DNA from: Didymodactylos carnosus
Lineage: Eukaryota; Rotifera; Eurotatoria; Philodinida; Philodinidae
Direction: 5' to 3'
DNA: 33,529 nucleotides
Assembly (NCBI GenBank): GCA_905250885.1
Contig: CAJNOQ010001291.1
Span: forward strand, 1-33,529
Positions within the stretch are counted from its first letter, which is position 1; each line of letters starts with the position of its first letter. Shown piece by piece: positions 1-11,078 of this stretch. The notes under the pieces were generated by a model. That model ran no database searches, was not told where the DNA came from, and saw only the letters and a program-made list of their open reading frames with translations. The translations under genes and the position numbers were made by a program.

Positions 1-167
1 ATCTCCCAGCTCTACACGACCTTTTTTTGCAAAGTTATAGAATTTACAAGAAAAGCCCTGAATATTCATTGTCAGCTCAAAGCTACAAAAATAAGAAGAA
101 ATTAATTTAGGGCTTTTCTTATAAATTCTATAACTTTGCAGAGAAAGGTCGTGTAGAGCTGGGAGGT
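1..167. repeat. Foldback inverted repeat with 59-base arms
   Basis: Bases 1-59 pair with 109-167 in register (position i with 168-i), with only a few mismatches and a 49-base loop. The outer part of each arm reads CCAGCTCTACACGACC or its complement. The left arm starts at the first base of the window, so the element may extend beyond it. The structure fits a foldback element or MITE. No ORF inside it looks coding. A related 18-base stretch occurs near 31090. No target-site duplication can be judged because one edge is missing. Confidence 0.8.
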
Positions 168-625
168 CTCTCATTTTAACCAGAAATTTGCGTGCTACAA
201 TCATGTCTCATTAAGAAAGGTTTTGGTTACTTTTTAGAGTTTTTGAAAAACTGGTTTTCCAGAAAACAGCTCTATGTAGGGCCCTGGGCAATTATCAGTA
301 TGATATTCGGATTCAGTATAGTTGATGACCTGTAGCCCACTAGGTTTGGCTGAAAAAGCGAGGTGACTGTTCGCGAGGTCCTCTCGTAAGAACTAATATA
401 GAATTTGTGTATATTTTCACGCAGAGCTGCGTTTAATATTTTGTACTGTAAATAGAGATATAACAAAACTTCCTAAACAAGTATGTATGCGGCTGCTATT
501 TTTGTTGTTAAATTTATGTAAGCTTTTATTCCTTGATTCGGTTGAGCAATCTAAGAAACATGCAGCACAATTTATGCTTGTGAGCTATAATCTACTTTTT
601 CTCATTTAATAAATGCTATATATCA
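168..625. other. Intergenic / 5' flank of AMP deaminase gene
   Basis: No coding region is supported here. The reading frame of the AMP deaminase start has an in-frame stop (TGA) at 581-583, and the first ATG after it is at 626. A good splice-donor-like GTATGT lies at 481 and a pyrimidine-rich acceptor-like tract ends near 647. A spliced untranslated leader is therefore possible. Joining 480 to 648 or to 651 runs into a stop in the preceding frame, so I do not extend the protein upstream. Confidence 0.5.
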
Positions 626-3600
626 ATGAACATAGGTTTTGTTTCAGCAGTAAAAAAGCCTCAACAACAATATCCGAATCATATACTTCATCCCGAAGTA
701 ATTCCATCGTTTAAAGACGTTCCACTTGAATTAATCAGACGGCGAAATGTTCGAGCAACAGATCTCGAAAGTCCATTTGATAGTGAAATGCCACTCGAAA
801 TTGCCAGTTCATTGCAAGAAGAAGTGGAAAGAGCTGTACAAAGCAGGTAAAAATTATTTAGAATAAAGTTAATTTGTGAAAAGATTTATTTTTCACTATT
901 AGAGCTGCTCAAGATTTCATGACATCTACACAAGGTTTAGAAACTAATTTTACAAATGTTCTTGATAGTCGAGTTGGAACGCCCGAATATTCTTTAAAAC
1001 CAAATCCACGAATTGAACATCAACAACACCCACAAAAAACAATATTGGAATCACGTGAAGCCTTTCAACGTATTAAGATAGCTGGAGATTTTCATGATAT
1101 GGTAAGAATGATAGATATACACAAGAGTATCTATTATTTATCTATTTTTATCTATTTCAGTCTCATATCGAAGATTTAGGGGATTCTGTTGGCCCGTTAC
1201 TTCGTGCACTTGTAATACGTGAAAAATATATGATATTTAGTATACAATCGTTTCCGGCAACTGTTGCTAAATTTTTAACAAAAACACTGGAAAATGAAGA
1301 TAAATCACGACGTGCATCCACCGCTGTTGCTAAATTGAATACCGGTTTGAATCAGCAATATCATTTATTTCATTATTAACATCATTATTTACCAGTGTGA
1401 TCACTCTACTTTTTAATTTTGAATGCTAATTCTCTCTCTTTCTCTATGAAATGTCTTTGATCTTTTACTTTTTACTCAATTTTAACTCAATTTAAATATG
1501 CATGAAAAACTAATACTCACATTTTTGCATAACTCTTTTTCCTTTATTTCTCATTTCTTTTTCATTTAGAACGTAATAAGAGACGTAGCAATAACAGTAG
1601 TCCTAGTGATTCTATGTTTGCACAACCGACAGCTACTTATCCAGTTACACCAAAATGCATAAGAAACATTGATGTCCAATCATCGCCTGGTATTATGCGC
1701 ATATTCATATATCTTTTCCACTTCCCCTCTCCCCACCGCTCGATCCTTCGCTGCTCATTTTCAGGACAGATAAGCATTTTGATGTTACGTTTTTGTTTGC
1801 ATTTTGACTGACATGTAGTGTGTTTAACAACTCACGATATAACAACTAACACGTTTGTGCAACTTAGTACACTATCTCAATGCTAATACAATACGATCAA
1901 GAAATATTGTTTTTTTACAGTTATTTTCTGTTATTTCGAAGATCATTCAGATCATCCCTATCATCCACCAAATATTAAACGAGAAGATGCATTTAATATT
2001 CCAATATTGGAGCCGATCGATGTTTATGTTAAACCAGAATTGGGAATTTATCGTGCCTATGTCCTTGATGATCAAAAACAATGGGTCGATGCTGATTATC
2101 CTGCTATTGATCGTGAACAGTTTATTGAAGACTATACCCTTCTATCAGCAATCATCATGGATGGACCACTAAAATCATTTTGTTATCGTCGTCTACAATA
2201 TTTAAAAGCAAAATATGAATTACATGGACTACTAAATGAAGTTAAAGAATGGGCTGCCATCAAATCGACACCACATCGTGATTTTTATAATGTCCGAAAA
2301 GTATGTATTTATCGATTTTCTACGTTATGTATTTATTATCATCTCTTTCAAATAGGTTGATACTCATGTTCATGCTGCATCATCAATGAATCAAAAACAT
2401 TTACTGCGTTTTATGAAGAAAAAAATGAAAAAATCACCAGATATGCCTGTGTATAAAACAAAAGACGGACGAATAATGACTCTCAAGCAAGTATTTGATG
2501 AATTACATATAACAGCTTATGATTTGAGTGTCGATATGCTTGGTGTACATGCGGTAAGTTACTTACTTATCGAAAAACATACAGAAAAATCAATTTCGTT
2601 TTATTTTTTATCTTTTTAAGGATCGTAATACGTTTCAACGGTTTGATCGATTCAATGCTAAATATAATCCACTTGGACAAAGTACACTTCGGTGAGATAT
2701 AGTTTGATTTTTACATACATTTTAAAATATATTTTACATTTTTACATAAAAAGTATTTTATTGTATCATTATTTTCTAGAGATATTTTTATTAAAACGGA
2801 TAATTATATAAATGGTGTATTTTTTGCTGATTTATTAAAGGTAAAAATATTTTGCTTTTTATCTACTGTAGAACTAAATCTTTTAGGTTTTTTTTTTGTA
2901 TTTTGTAGGAAGTCATATCTGATTTGGAAGATAGTAAATATCAACATGCAGAACTACGTTTATCCATTTATGGTAAAAGTATGGATGAATGGGATAAATT
3001 AGCTAAATGGGTTATTAAAAATACAATGTATTCAGCTAATGTTGGTTGGATGGTACAAATTCCACGTTTATAGTATGTTAAAATATCTATAATATATAAC
3101 TATGAACAAATAGATTACTATGTGTTTTCTTTTAGTGATGTATATCATGCAAATGGTATAACAAAAAATTTTCAAGAATTTTTAACAAATCTATTTGAAC
3201 CACTGTTTGCCGCGACTATTAATCCGGCAGCTCATCCAGATTTGTTTAAATTTATGCATCATGTAAATTCTTGTCACATTTAGCTAAATAAAATTTAATA
3301 TTGTTTCGTTTTTAGTTAACCGGATTAGATTCAGTTGATGATGAAACAAAACCGGAACGGTATATTGTACTTAAATTGTTAGGTATATTTTGAATATTTT
3401 TGTTTTTTATTCAGTCCTATTCTCACGTCAGATATGCCTTATCCGGCTGATTGGTCACAGAACGATAATCCGTATGTAAATTCTTCATTACATGATCGTT
3501 CTTTTTGTTCGATAGCTGAATGATTTTCGTGTTATCTCTCTATATCAACTTATTTTTATTATATTTAAATGTTCTAGTCCATATGTTTATTATCTATTCT

Positions 3601-5242
3601 ACATGTATGCAAATATTCTTGCATTAAATCAATTGAGAAGGTAACTATAATCGTGTATAATATTAGGTTGTTTCAACAAAATTGTGTATTAATAGATCAC
3701 GTGGATTAAATACATTTCAATTTCGACCACATTGTGGTGAGGCTGGTGCAGTAACACATCTTGTTGCCGCTTATATGTGTGCAGAAAATATTTCACATGG
3801 ATTACTTCTTCGAAAAGTAAGATATCGTTTTCTTCAATGAACTTATGACGTTATACTAGTGTCATCTGGCTACGTATACAACTGATATTTGCAGAGGCAC
3901 TCAATACCGTTGGTTGAGTACAACTATTCTGAAAGATTTTGATTTTTTTTTTTTTGTTTAATTTTAGTCACCGGTGTTGCAATATTTATTTTATCTATGT
4001 CAGATTGGTATTGCAATGTCGCCATTAAGTAATAATTCATTATTTATCAATTATAATCGCAATCCAATGTTAGAATACTTTGAACGCGGTTTATGTGTTT
4101 CACTCTCAACTGATGATCCAATGCAATTTCATTTCACTAAAGTAAATACTGTATCTAATTTTGCGAACAAATGAAAAATATATATTTTATATATATAACT
4201 AGGAACCATTGATGGAAGAATATAGTATTGCTGCACAAGTATGGAAATTATCATCGGTTGATATGTGTGAATTGGCCAGAAATTCGGTTTTGATGAGTGG
4301 TTTTTCGAATGAAGTAATAACAAACAATGAAAAGTGATTGTCAATAGAACTGATTTTATATTTTAATTTGCTTTAAAGGTAAAACAGTATTGGTTGGGAT
4401 TGCGTTATATGGATCCCGGTGTTGCAGGTAATGATATTCGACGAACGAATGTACCAAATATTCGTATTGCCTATCGTTACGAGGCATTATGCGAAGAACT
4501 ACGTTTACTTGGAATAGCGTATAAAGATCGACAAGAGGTAAGTTATAAATCTTGATAGTTAAATAAATTTTTATTATTTTATTCTTATTAGGAGCTACTC
4601 AAAAACGTAGATTGTGGCCATACACAATCATCGCAAAGTCCTTCAGATCGTCGTAAGTTGGAAGAATGTCTTTTGATTTTCTGTCATCCGTGAGTCAGAG
4701 AAAAATCAAGATTTCTAAAAGAAGCTTCTTTCGTGCATAGACTCTAATAAAAGACAAGCTATTAGTCCATTATTCAGGTTAGTTTCGATGTATAGCAAGT
4801 GAAATTGTGCTTCTTATCCTTTTCCCTATTGATGTTGTCATGCTTAGCCTCCAGTAAACATTGTCTACCATAGAGCAGCATAGCAACCATTTCTCTTCAG
4901 ATACTCAGCAAAATAAGATTTTTGTCTTGTAGAACATCTCTTATTTTTATGAGCTATTCCTTTACTGTAGAAAGGCATACATTGCACTTTCGCTTTTGTA
5001 GCTACGTATAGCTGACAGATACTTCCACCAATCTACAATATAACAGAGATTATTCACATAGTCAACGTCGCTATATATAAAATGTATTTTGACTATCTTT
5101 TTCAGTTTTGACAATACCAAAACAAGATCATAGTTCAAGTCATGTTAATAAACAGTCAACTACCAATGGTCATCAACAGGCATCCCTTTTTCCCTCTCAG
5201 TATTCAGATGATACTGATAACCATACTTTTTTTGCAACTTAA
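626..5242 (+). CDS. AMPD2: AMP deaminase, AMPD2-like (19 exons, 883 aa)
   Basis: The enzyme hydrolyses AMP to IMP and ammonia in the cytosolic purine nucleotide cycle and is a homotetrameric zinc metallohydrolase. Exons: 626-846, 903-1101, 1161-1344, 1570-1689, 1921-2300, 2356-2553, 2621-2691, 2780-2840, 2909-3072, 3136-3262, 3316-3359, 3415-3471, 3578-3640, 3696-3816, 3968-4141, 4203-4313, 4379-4537, 4592-4652, 5106-5242. All introns are GT-AG and the phases join to an open frame of 2652 nt. Seen motifs: the zinc-binding HVH in [17 protein letters not shown] (residues 369-385), RPHCGEAG (640-647), and the family signature [16 protein letters not shown] (from 715). The fold from about residue 200 to 845 follows animal AMPD closely. 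The N-terminal 200 residues are divergent and regulatory in type, as in paralogues of this family. The start ATG at 626 is the first after an in-frame stop at 581. The last about 45 residues, rich in Ser, Gln and Asp, are not conserved with vertebrate AMPD. The catalytic core is certain; the two termini are less so. Confidence 0.96.
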
Positions 5243-5370
5243 AGATTGTACGTTATATCAAGTGTTGATAGTTGAATAAGAAGAAATTTTATTTTCAATT
5301 TTCTAATATAAAAACATCTATCCTAGTCGATGCAACAGATCGGTTCACAGATAATGTGCACTTTTTTGTC

Positions 5371-5376
5371 AATAAA
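5371..5376 (+). terminator. Probable polyadenylation signal of AMP deaminase gene
   Basis: A canonical AATAAA lies about 130 bases after the AMPD stop codon and is followed by T-rich sequence. This is a normal distance for a short animal 3' UTR. The cleavage site itself cannot be read from sequence alone. Confidence 0.45.
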
Positions 5377-8296
5377 TCTATTGTTTTAATAATTTTATTT
5401 TTGCATCTCGCTATTCCAATTTTTTAAACAGTGCTATGCATCGAGTTTATTTTTAACAGTCTTTTATTATTTTTTGACAGTTTATTAAATGCATGTTACG
5501 ATTATGAAAAATTGAATTGAATGTAATGTATGAATTTATATGCAAAACCGAAAGTAACTAGCATTCTTATCCAATTTTATTCACTATTTTTTTACTAGTA
5601 TTGTTTTTGCTGTTTTCGTTTTGAACACAGTTCCGCAAGTTTACATTACCATTTCTAACCGGTCCACATTTTTGCTTTTCTTATTTTTTTTGCCTATTAA
5701 TTTTTGTTTTTGTTTCCTGTACTTGAGCTTAACATAAAAATGAATTCGGTGAAAGTAAAAAGTCTTCACTTATTAGGAGCCACAATATCATGTCATGGTG
5801 ACCGTAAAACTAGAATTAAAATGTAAGCACAATCTCAAAAATAGAATGGCACAAAAAGGAGAAAAATAGACATGCGGCTTTAAGCCCATTTTAACTGAAA
5901 TTTTGGCTAAAATCAATCTAAGAAGAACGTAGCAATGAAAACTTCATGTATGACACTGTATGAGATGATCTATGCCATTTTGCATGTTTTAGCTTTGGTT
6001 ACTGAACCATTTGAGAACTCAACGGTTTATGCATGTCACTTAGTGATGTTGTTGATAGAGTAGATGATAAAAATGATGAGAGTCAATTTATGATTGTTGG
6101 TAATAGCATGTTGTCCTGATTTATTCTTTCTTGATGCTCTTTGTTGTTTATGTGCTGCTCTATTCAATGGCGTTCCATCGTTGATCAGTACTTCGAATAA
6201 TCTACATTTGAATGTTATCTCTGATGTACCTTGTTTCAACTATGGATTGGAGTTTGGACCGACGAAGGCAACTGTTGCTGAATTTTGTTAGTTTATTAGG
6301 CATTGTTTAACAAATATCAATGAAAGTGTATTGCTCCTTTCATCTGGAGCGTATTGGTCGTTCAGCTATTAAAAGAATGAAAAGTTTCACACAAATCACT
6401 AAAAATTCTACCGTCTATTTCTCATTTGATTTATGTATGCACATAAGTTGAATGAAAGAAGAAATCTAAATCTAAAAAGCAGTTACTCTCCTGCATACAC
6501 AATGTGCACGTTGGAGAAACTGCAAGTCGCGCGATGTACGAACTTTTCCATATTAAATTACATTTTCGCTCTTCTCGTTACAGTTCATCGGCTTTGAACT
6601 TAAGTTGTCCTAAGTCTTAAGAATATCACTTGAAGCTAGGCGTTAACTTAAGATGTCTCCGGAGTTGTCATCAATCAATGCCGTAAAACGACATACTATA
6701 GCAAGTTATACGTTAGCTTAATTCTAAGCTCAAGTTCAAGAACTTAAGAATATTAATGAAACAACCTCTCGGGTACTAGCGCGTACTCTAATAGAGATCT
6801 GTAGAAAAACCTACAGAAAATTATGGATCTCTTACAGTACTGGAAATAAGAGTTTGGACTTTTCACACTCCAATTTTTTTATATCTTTTCTACGCTTTCC
6901 CAGTGAAACTTTTTCATTCTTTTTTCTTTCGCTAACGAAACTTTCAAGAGAGGACATATCAACAAAAAGTTAACTCGACTAATTTCTTCGGAACGCATCT
7001 TTTTTGAAAAAAATTAGTTAAAGTGTAGCTAACCTTCGACAAACTGATAATTTTTGTGTACAAGTGCAAAATGATTTTGTTTGCCTGTTTAGATATCCGT
7101 TCGCATTTCGCCAAAATGTATAAAGCTTGTTCTTATTTTTTTATCACCATGCTTATTTACCACGTTCCGACTTCTTTCATAGACAAAAAACATCCCATAT
7201 CATTAACAGCATTTCGTACAATTAGTATTAAATATTATCAAATCTTAATCTTTCAAGTATGCTAATGATCGATTTTTATGCGATATTCAAATTGGCATGT
7301 GCACTAGACGGATATATCTGTGAATAAACAGCTCTTCGTTTTGATCATTCATTGATGAACAGACCGAATGTGGTCAGTAAGAGTTTTAGCAAAAACTTTT
7401 CTGTCTTGTTCAATTTATATTTAAAATTTAATGGATGTGACAGAAAAAACGTACAAGCGAACAGCAATTCATCAAGAAGAAAGATGGAATGTCAAGTAGT
7501 GGCGATGCGAGCAATTCCGTAGTCGAGGATGCAGTACCAAGAAAAGAGCTCATTCAAAATACATCGTAATGTCCAGAGAAATTCAAGATATAGTCAGTTT
7601 TATCTTCCTATAGACGATTATACGATTGAAAACATTAATGTTAATGATTTGTTTTTCCAAAAATCCTTTCGGATAATCATAAGATTTTGTAAAATGTTTT
7701 TAAGTTGCGCTCTAGTTTTTGTTATCAATAGGTTATAGAATTGCCTAAATACTGTATATTCTGAAATTTTCAGGTCATTTTGACGTATTGAGAATGAGTT
7801 ATGAATTTGTATATTAGGTGAAAACAGACGAAAAATTCTAATTTTTATCAAATCCACTTTTCATGAGATTTTCAAATTCTTTTTCAAAAACAAATATAGT
7901 CATCAGGTTCAGTGTGGTCCATTACAAATTTTTCTTGCGATCTAAGGTTACCCAAGTCAGCCGTAACTCTGAGCCAGAATCAAGGTCGCGCTTGCCTCCC
8001 ATTCTGAAGAGTACACTTTGAGCTATCTATCCACTAAAAGAACGGTGTATTGCCACTTTTTTTTTTGAGAGCTCGATTGGTTTTTCCAAAGATCTTCTCA
8101 AAAAAATGCCTAATAGTCTGTTAATAGAATAAACCATTGTCGTGAGATGGCAGCTTTTACTGTCGTACACTATTTGCTCATTCAAAAGTTCGTTAATCTG
8201 GTTGAGTTGAAGACGCTTAATGATCGATTCGTATCGAAAAAGTATCTTAATGATGTATGTAATAAGTAAACCACAGAAAATTGTCGTATTTTCCAA
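5377..8296. other. Gene-poor AT-rich intergenic region
   Basis: No gene is supported. Short open stretches include a charged peptide on the minus strand (6239 down to 6036, TTG start only, beginning KQGTSEITFKCRLFEVLIND) and a 55-codon ATG frame at 7355-7522 (+). Neither resembles a known family, and neither has convincing splice partners. The 6590-6770 stretch carries several copies of a CTTAAG-like motif in mixed orientation, perhaps a decayed repeat. I see no RNA gene. Confidence 0.5.
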
Positions 8297-9116
8297 CTTT
8301 TCAACGTTTTTTATTTCAAATTACACAGGAGCAAAAAATTGAGTTTTAATGTTGAAGAATAGAGAAAATTTTGTGCAGAATTTAGTCATATGTTATTCTT
8401 AAATTAAGTATTTGCTTTTTTTTGCAGTACTAATAATATTGAAAGCTACAAAAAGCTTAATTATTCAACTGTAAAATCAAATATTTAAAAAAAATAGATT
8501 TTTGTCTCATTAAAGTAAGTTCAGAATAGTGTTCTAGCGATAAAAGATAAAGAATTTTTCGGTGAATGTAGTGGTATGTTTGTCCTGATAAACTTATTTG
8601 TTTCTACTTTTCAATATTCAAAACATCAGAAAAACATCTTTGATCAATAAAGTGATACTTTTCTTGAAGTTGTTTTTATCCATTTCATCTTTAAAAACCA
8701 TTGTTTCAATATCAACATAGATGCAGGATTTCAAATTCTACAATATGTCATTCTTCCCATGGATTGAGATAGTTCGATAATGAATGACAAAGTTAAGATA
8801 TTCTTTTAGAGAGTAAAACGTGTATTTGAATCGCTCGAAAAAACTATTTAACAGCAAAAAAAGTTTGTCAACATTGCTCCTCTGGAGCAAAAAATGTGAA
8901 AACTTCCACAAACTTCAGCGAACTTCATCTAGTTAGGGAGGTGACGCTTTGAAAACAACTCAGCTTGAAATAAAAAGCAACCAAACAAAAAGTTAATGAT
9001 GAAAATAAAATACAAAGTACCTTGTTGAACATAGTAACCTAACTTCGAGATAGAAAAAAAATCACAAAAATTTTTTTCAATCAGAAGAAAAAAATGTGCA
9101 TGAAAGTGGTTTTTTA

Positions 9117-9600
9117 AGTGTTTATAAACACCATTTTCAGTCTTCAGAAACACTACTTTTAAAGTTTGTAAACACCAGAGGATGATATTCAGTGCTTGTA
9201 AACACCGATTTCAGATTTTGTACACTCCATTTTCACTGCTTGTAACCAGAGATGGGCGAGTATACAGATTTCTGACTACGAATAGGAGTACGAGTATTTT
9301 CTGAAAAGTACTCGAGTAGTGTTCGAGTACTTTTTTTTTCTGAAGAAGCCGGTGAATCCGAACAAATCTCGGAATAAATCGATTTTTTGATACGCAAATA
9401 GGAAAAAAAAAGGTCATCAGTTTTTTAGGAAGTATTTTTTGGAATACTCGTTAAAAAAAGTCCTGAGTACGAGCACTAGGAATTTTGTACTCGAGTACGA
9501 GTATATACTCGTACTCGCCCATCTCTGCTTACAAACACCAGAGCGCGATTTTCAGCACTTATAAACACTACCTTTCAGTCTTGTAAATACAAAGTTTCAG
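9117..9600 (+). repeat. About eight degenerate 22-base tandem repeats inside the transposon
   Basis: The loose consensus is TTTCAGTGCTTGTAAACACC. Units are seen at about 9117-9140, 9141-9162, 9163-9190, 9191-9217, 9218-9236 and 9237-9246 (continuing after the MITE at 9528), then at about 9551-9577 and 9578-9600. Spacing varies because some units carry an extra CAGAGGATGATA-like segment. The array sits next to the right inverted repeat of the outer element, a position typical of subterminal transposase-binding repeats. It is interrupted by the 281-base MITE. Confidence 0.7.
9247..9527. mobile_element. hAT-type MITE, 281 bp, nested in the larger element
   Basis: It starts CAGAGATGGGCGAGTATAC and ends with the reverse complement of CAGAGATGGGCGAGTA, the terminal form typical of hAT-superfamily elements. 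The arms are further enriched in GAGTACTCGAGTAC-like palindromic blocks. The flanking octamers are CTTGTAAC (9239-9246) and CTTACAAA (9528-9535). They agree at 5 of 8 positions and so fit an aged 8-base target duplication. Removing the element and one octamer restores the surrounding 22-base repeat unit. There is no transposase. A minus-strand ORF at 9211-9417 runs across the element's edge and is not a gene. Confidence 0.85.
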
Positions 9601-9874
9601 GAGACCTTTTTTTCACCCGATCCTTCCTATACAAATAAACCTCAAACTTCCATCTCCTACGGAGAACGGATAAGTCCTTGGAAGTTGTCACAAAATCATA
9701 TTCTATTCTAGCTTTTTGTGGCTTTCAGTATTAGTAATACTGCAAAAAAAATAGCAACTACTTAATTTAAGAATAACAATATGACTAAAATCTACACAAA
9801 ATTTTCTCTATCCTTCAATATTAAAACTCAGGATCCGTTTTTGGTGTAATCTGAAATAAAAAGTTTTGCAAAAG

Positions 9875-11078
9875 CCGGCAAATTGCTGGAATCTATCCGT
9901 TATTTTAGTTTATATCGGAAACCTGTAAAACAATCATCATATTAAATTATTAATAAACAAAATCTTGAATCAAATCACTTCTGTTCTATCGGTATCTTGT
10001 ACCGTTTAATCCATGAAATGTTTGATGATGCATCAAGTAATCTTGAAGATAATTTTCTTGTGGCTTCAACATAATGTATTCGAATTATCACATTAGATAA
10101 TGTAAATCTTGACTAAATATTTTGTATATCTGAATTGATTAATTAGACTATTTTCATGATAATTCTCTATATGACAAAAATTGTTATTTTTGGATAATAA
10201 TTAAAATTTTGTAAAGAATGAAATGTAAAAAACGGATGTGTTTTGAGATTACTCGAATCAGAGCGAATAAAGATTCCTTTGAAAAAAGTAGCTACAGTGA
10301 GAAAACTTAACCTGTAGTATAAGAGCTAGAAAGTTAGTTAAGAATTTAGTGGTTAGCAGTTTAGTATCTAGCTTATTTTGTGCTTCAATCAGTATTTGTA
10401 CGAAACTGATTTTGTATTTTTCAATAGTTTAAGTTATATAATTCTACAATGGAATTTATTTTGCTTGCATTCCAGAAGAATAAAGCTTAAATCAATCTGT
10501 AGTTTTACCTAAAAATTTTTTTCGATTTTCAGTAAAATTTTCGAAACGTGAAGAAGCTATGAGAGAAATAGAATCAGCTTAATTCTACTGAAATGTATTA
10601 ACAGTTTAAAGAACAATTTTCTAGTATCTTTTGTTTTGAATACCATCAACTATGTTTATTTCTCGAATTTTATCCTCATACACATGATGATAATGAAAGA
10701 ATATATGTTTTTATCTCTCATGTTTTGTATGCTATAATAATAGAATATGTGTTACGCTGATCCCTACATAAAATTAAAAACTGAGACATACACATACAAA
10801 AATAGTTACAGACACATACACAACCTATCAACACGAGAGAAACAGATGAATGGAATTAAAAAACAAGATTAAAAACGCGTGTTTCAAGAGAAGAACAAGA
10901 GGTTCAAACAAGTTTAGTTAAATATATGTATATATCTCATAGTTATACAGTGTCAAAAACGAAGAATAAGTAGAGCGCAAAGCACGCACACACACACGTA
11001 GACAGCTATAGATCTACAAAAGAAAAACAAAGAGAAAAATTAAAAATAATTTTCCTGACATAATATATAAAACAAGTG
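9875..11078. other. Intergenic region / 3' flank of CCCH zinc-finger gene
   Basis: No gene is supported. The part nearest 11078 should be the 3' UTR of the minus-strand zinc-finger gene. The nearest minus-strand AATAAA that I find is at 10655-10660, about 420 bases past the stop, which would give a long but plausible UTR. A short CA run lies at 10987-10997. Confidence 0.4.

Larger units (their letters stand above)
8297..9874. mobile_element. Non-autonomous inverted-repeat DNA transposon (about 1.58 kb, carries a nested insertion)
   Basis: Two arms of about 155-160 bases (8297-8457 and 9710-9874) are imperfect reverse complements. Shared stretches include TTTTTATTTCARATTACAC near the outer edge, GAGTTTTAATRTTGAAG, TAGAGAAAATTTTGTG, then TTATTCTTAAATTAAGTA, and AAAAAGCT at the inner edge. 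The interior has no ORF resembling a transposase, so mobility would depend on enzyme supplied from elsewhere. It contains degenerate subterminal repeats (9117-9600) and a younger hAT-type MITE (9247-9527). Without the MITE it would be close to 1.3 kb. The exact outer limits and a target duplication are not clear. The superfamily is not assigned. Confidence 0.75.

Noticed and set aside
272-466. 64-codon minus-strand frame upstream of AMP deaminase
   Set aside because: No homology or splice context, and no match to AMPD N-terminal exons.
5207-5242. AMP deaminase C-terminus ends TFFAT after an acidic stretch, resembling the name of the FFAT motif
   Set aside because: The real FFAT consensus (EFFDA-x-E) is not matched. 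The similarity is only in the letters.
6036-6239. Charged minus-strand frame that could be a decayed gene
   Set aside because: It has only a TTG start, its second half turns hydrophobic and AT-rich, and I recognise no family or neighbouring exons.
7355-7522. 55-codon plus-strand ATG frame, overlapped in another frame by a 42-codon open stretch (QKKRTSEQQF...)
   Set aside because: Neither frame has clear splice sites on both sides or a recognisable product, and two competing frames suggest chance.
9117-9600. Spaced repeats considered as a CRISPR array
   Set aside because: Units are degenerate and adjoining, without uniform spacers, and the host is an animal. Transposon subterminal repeats explain them better.
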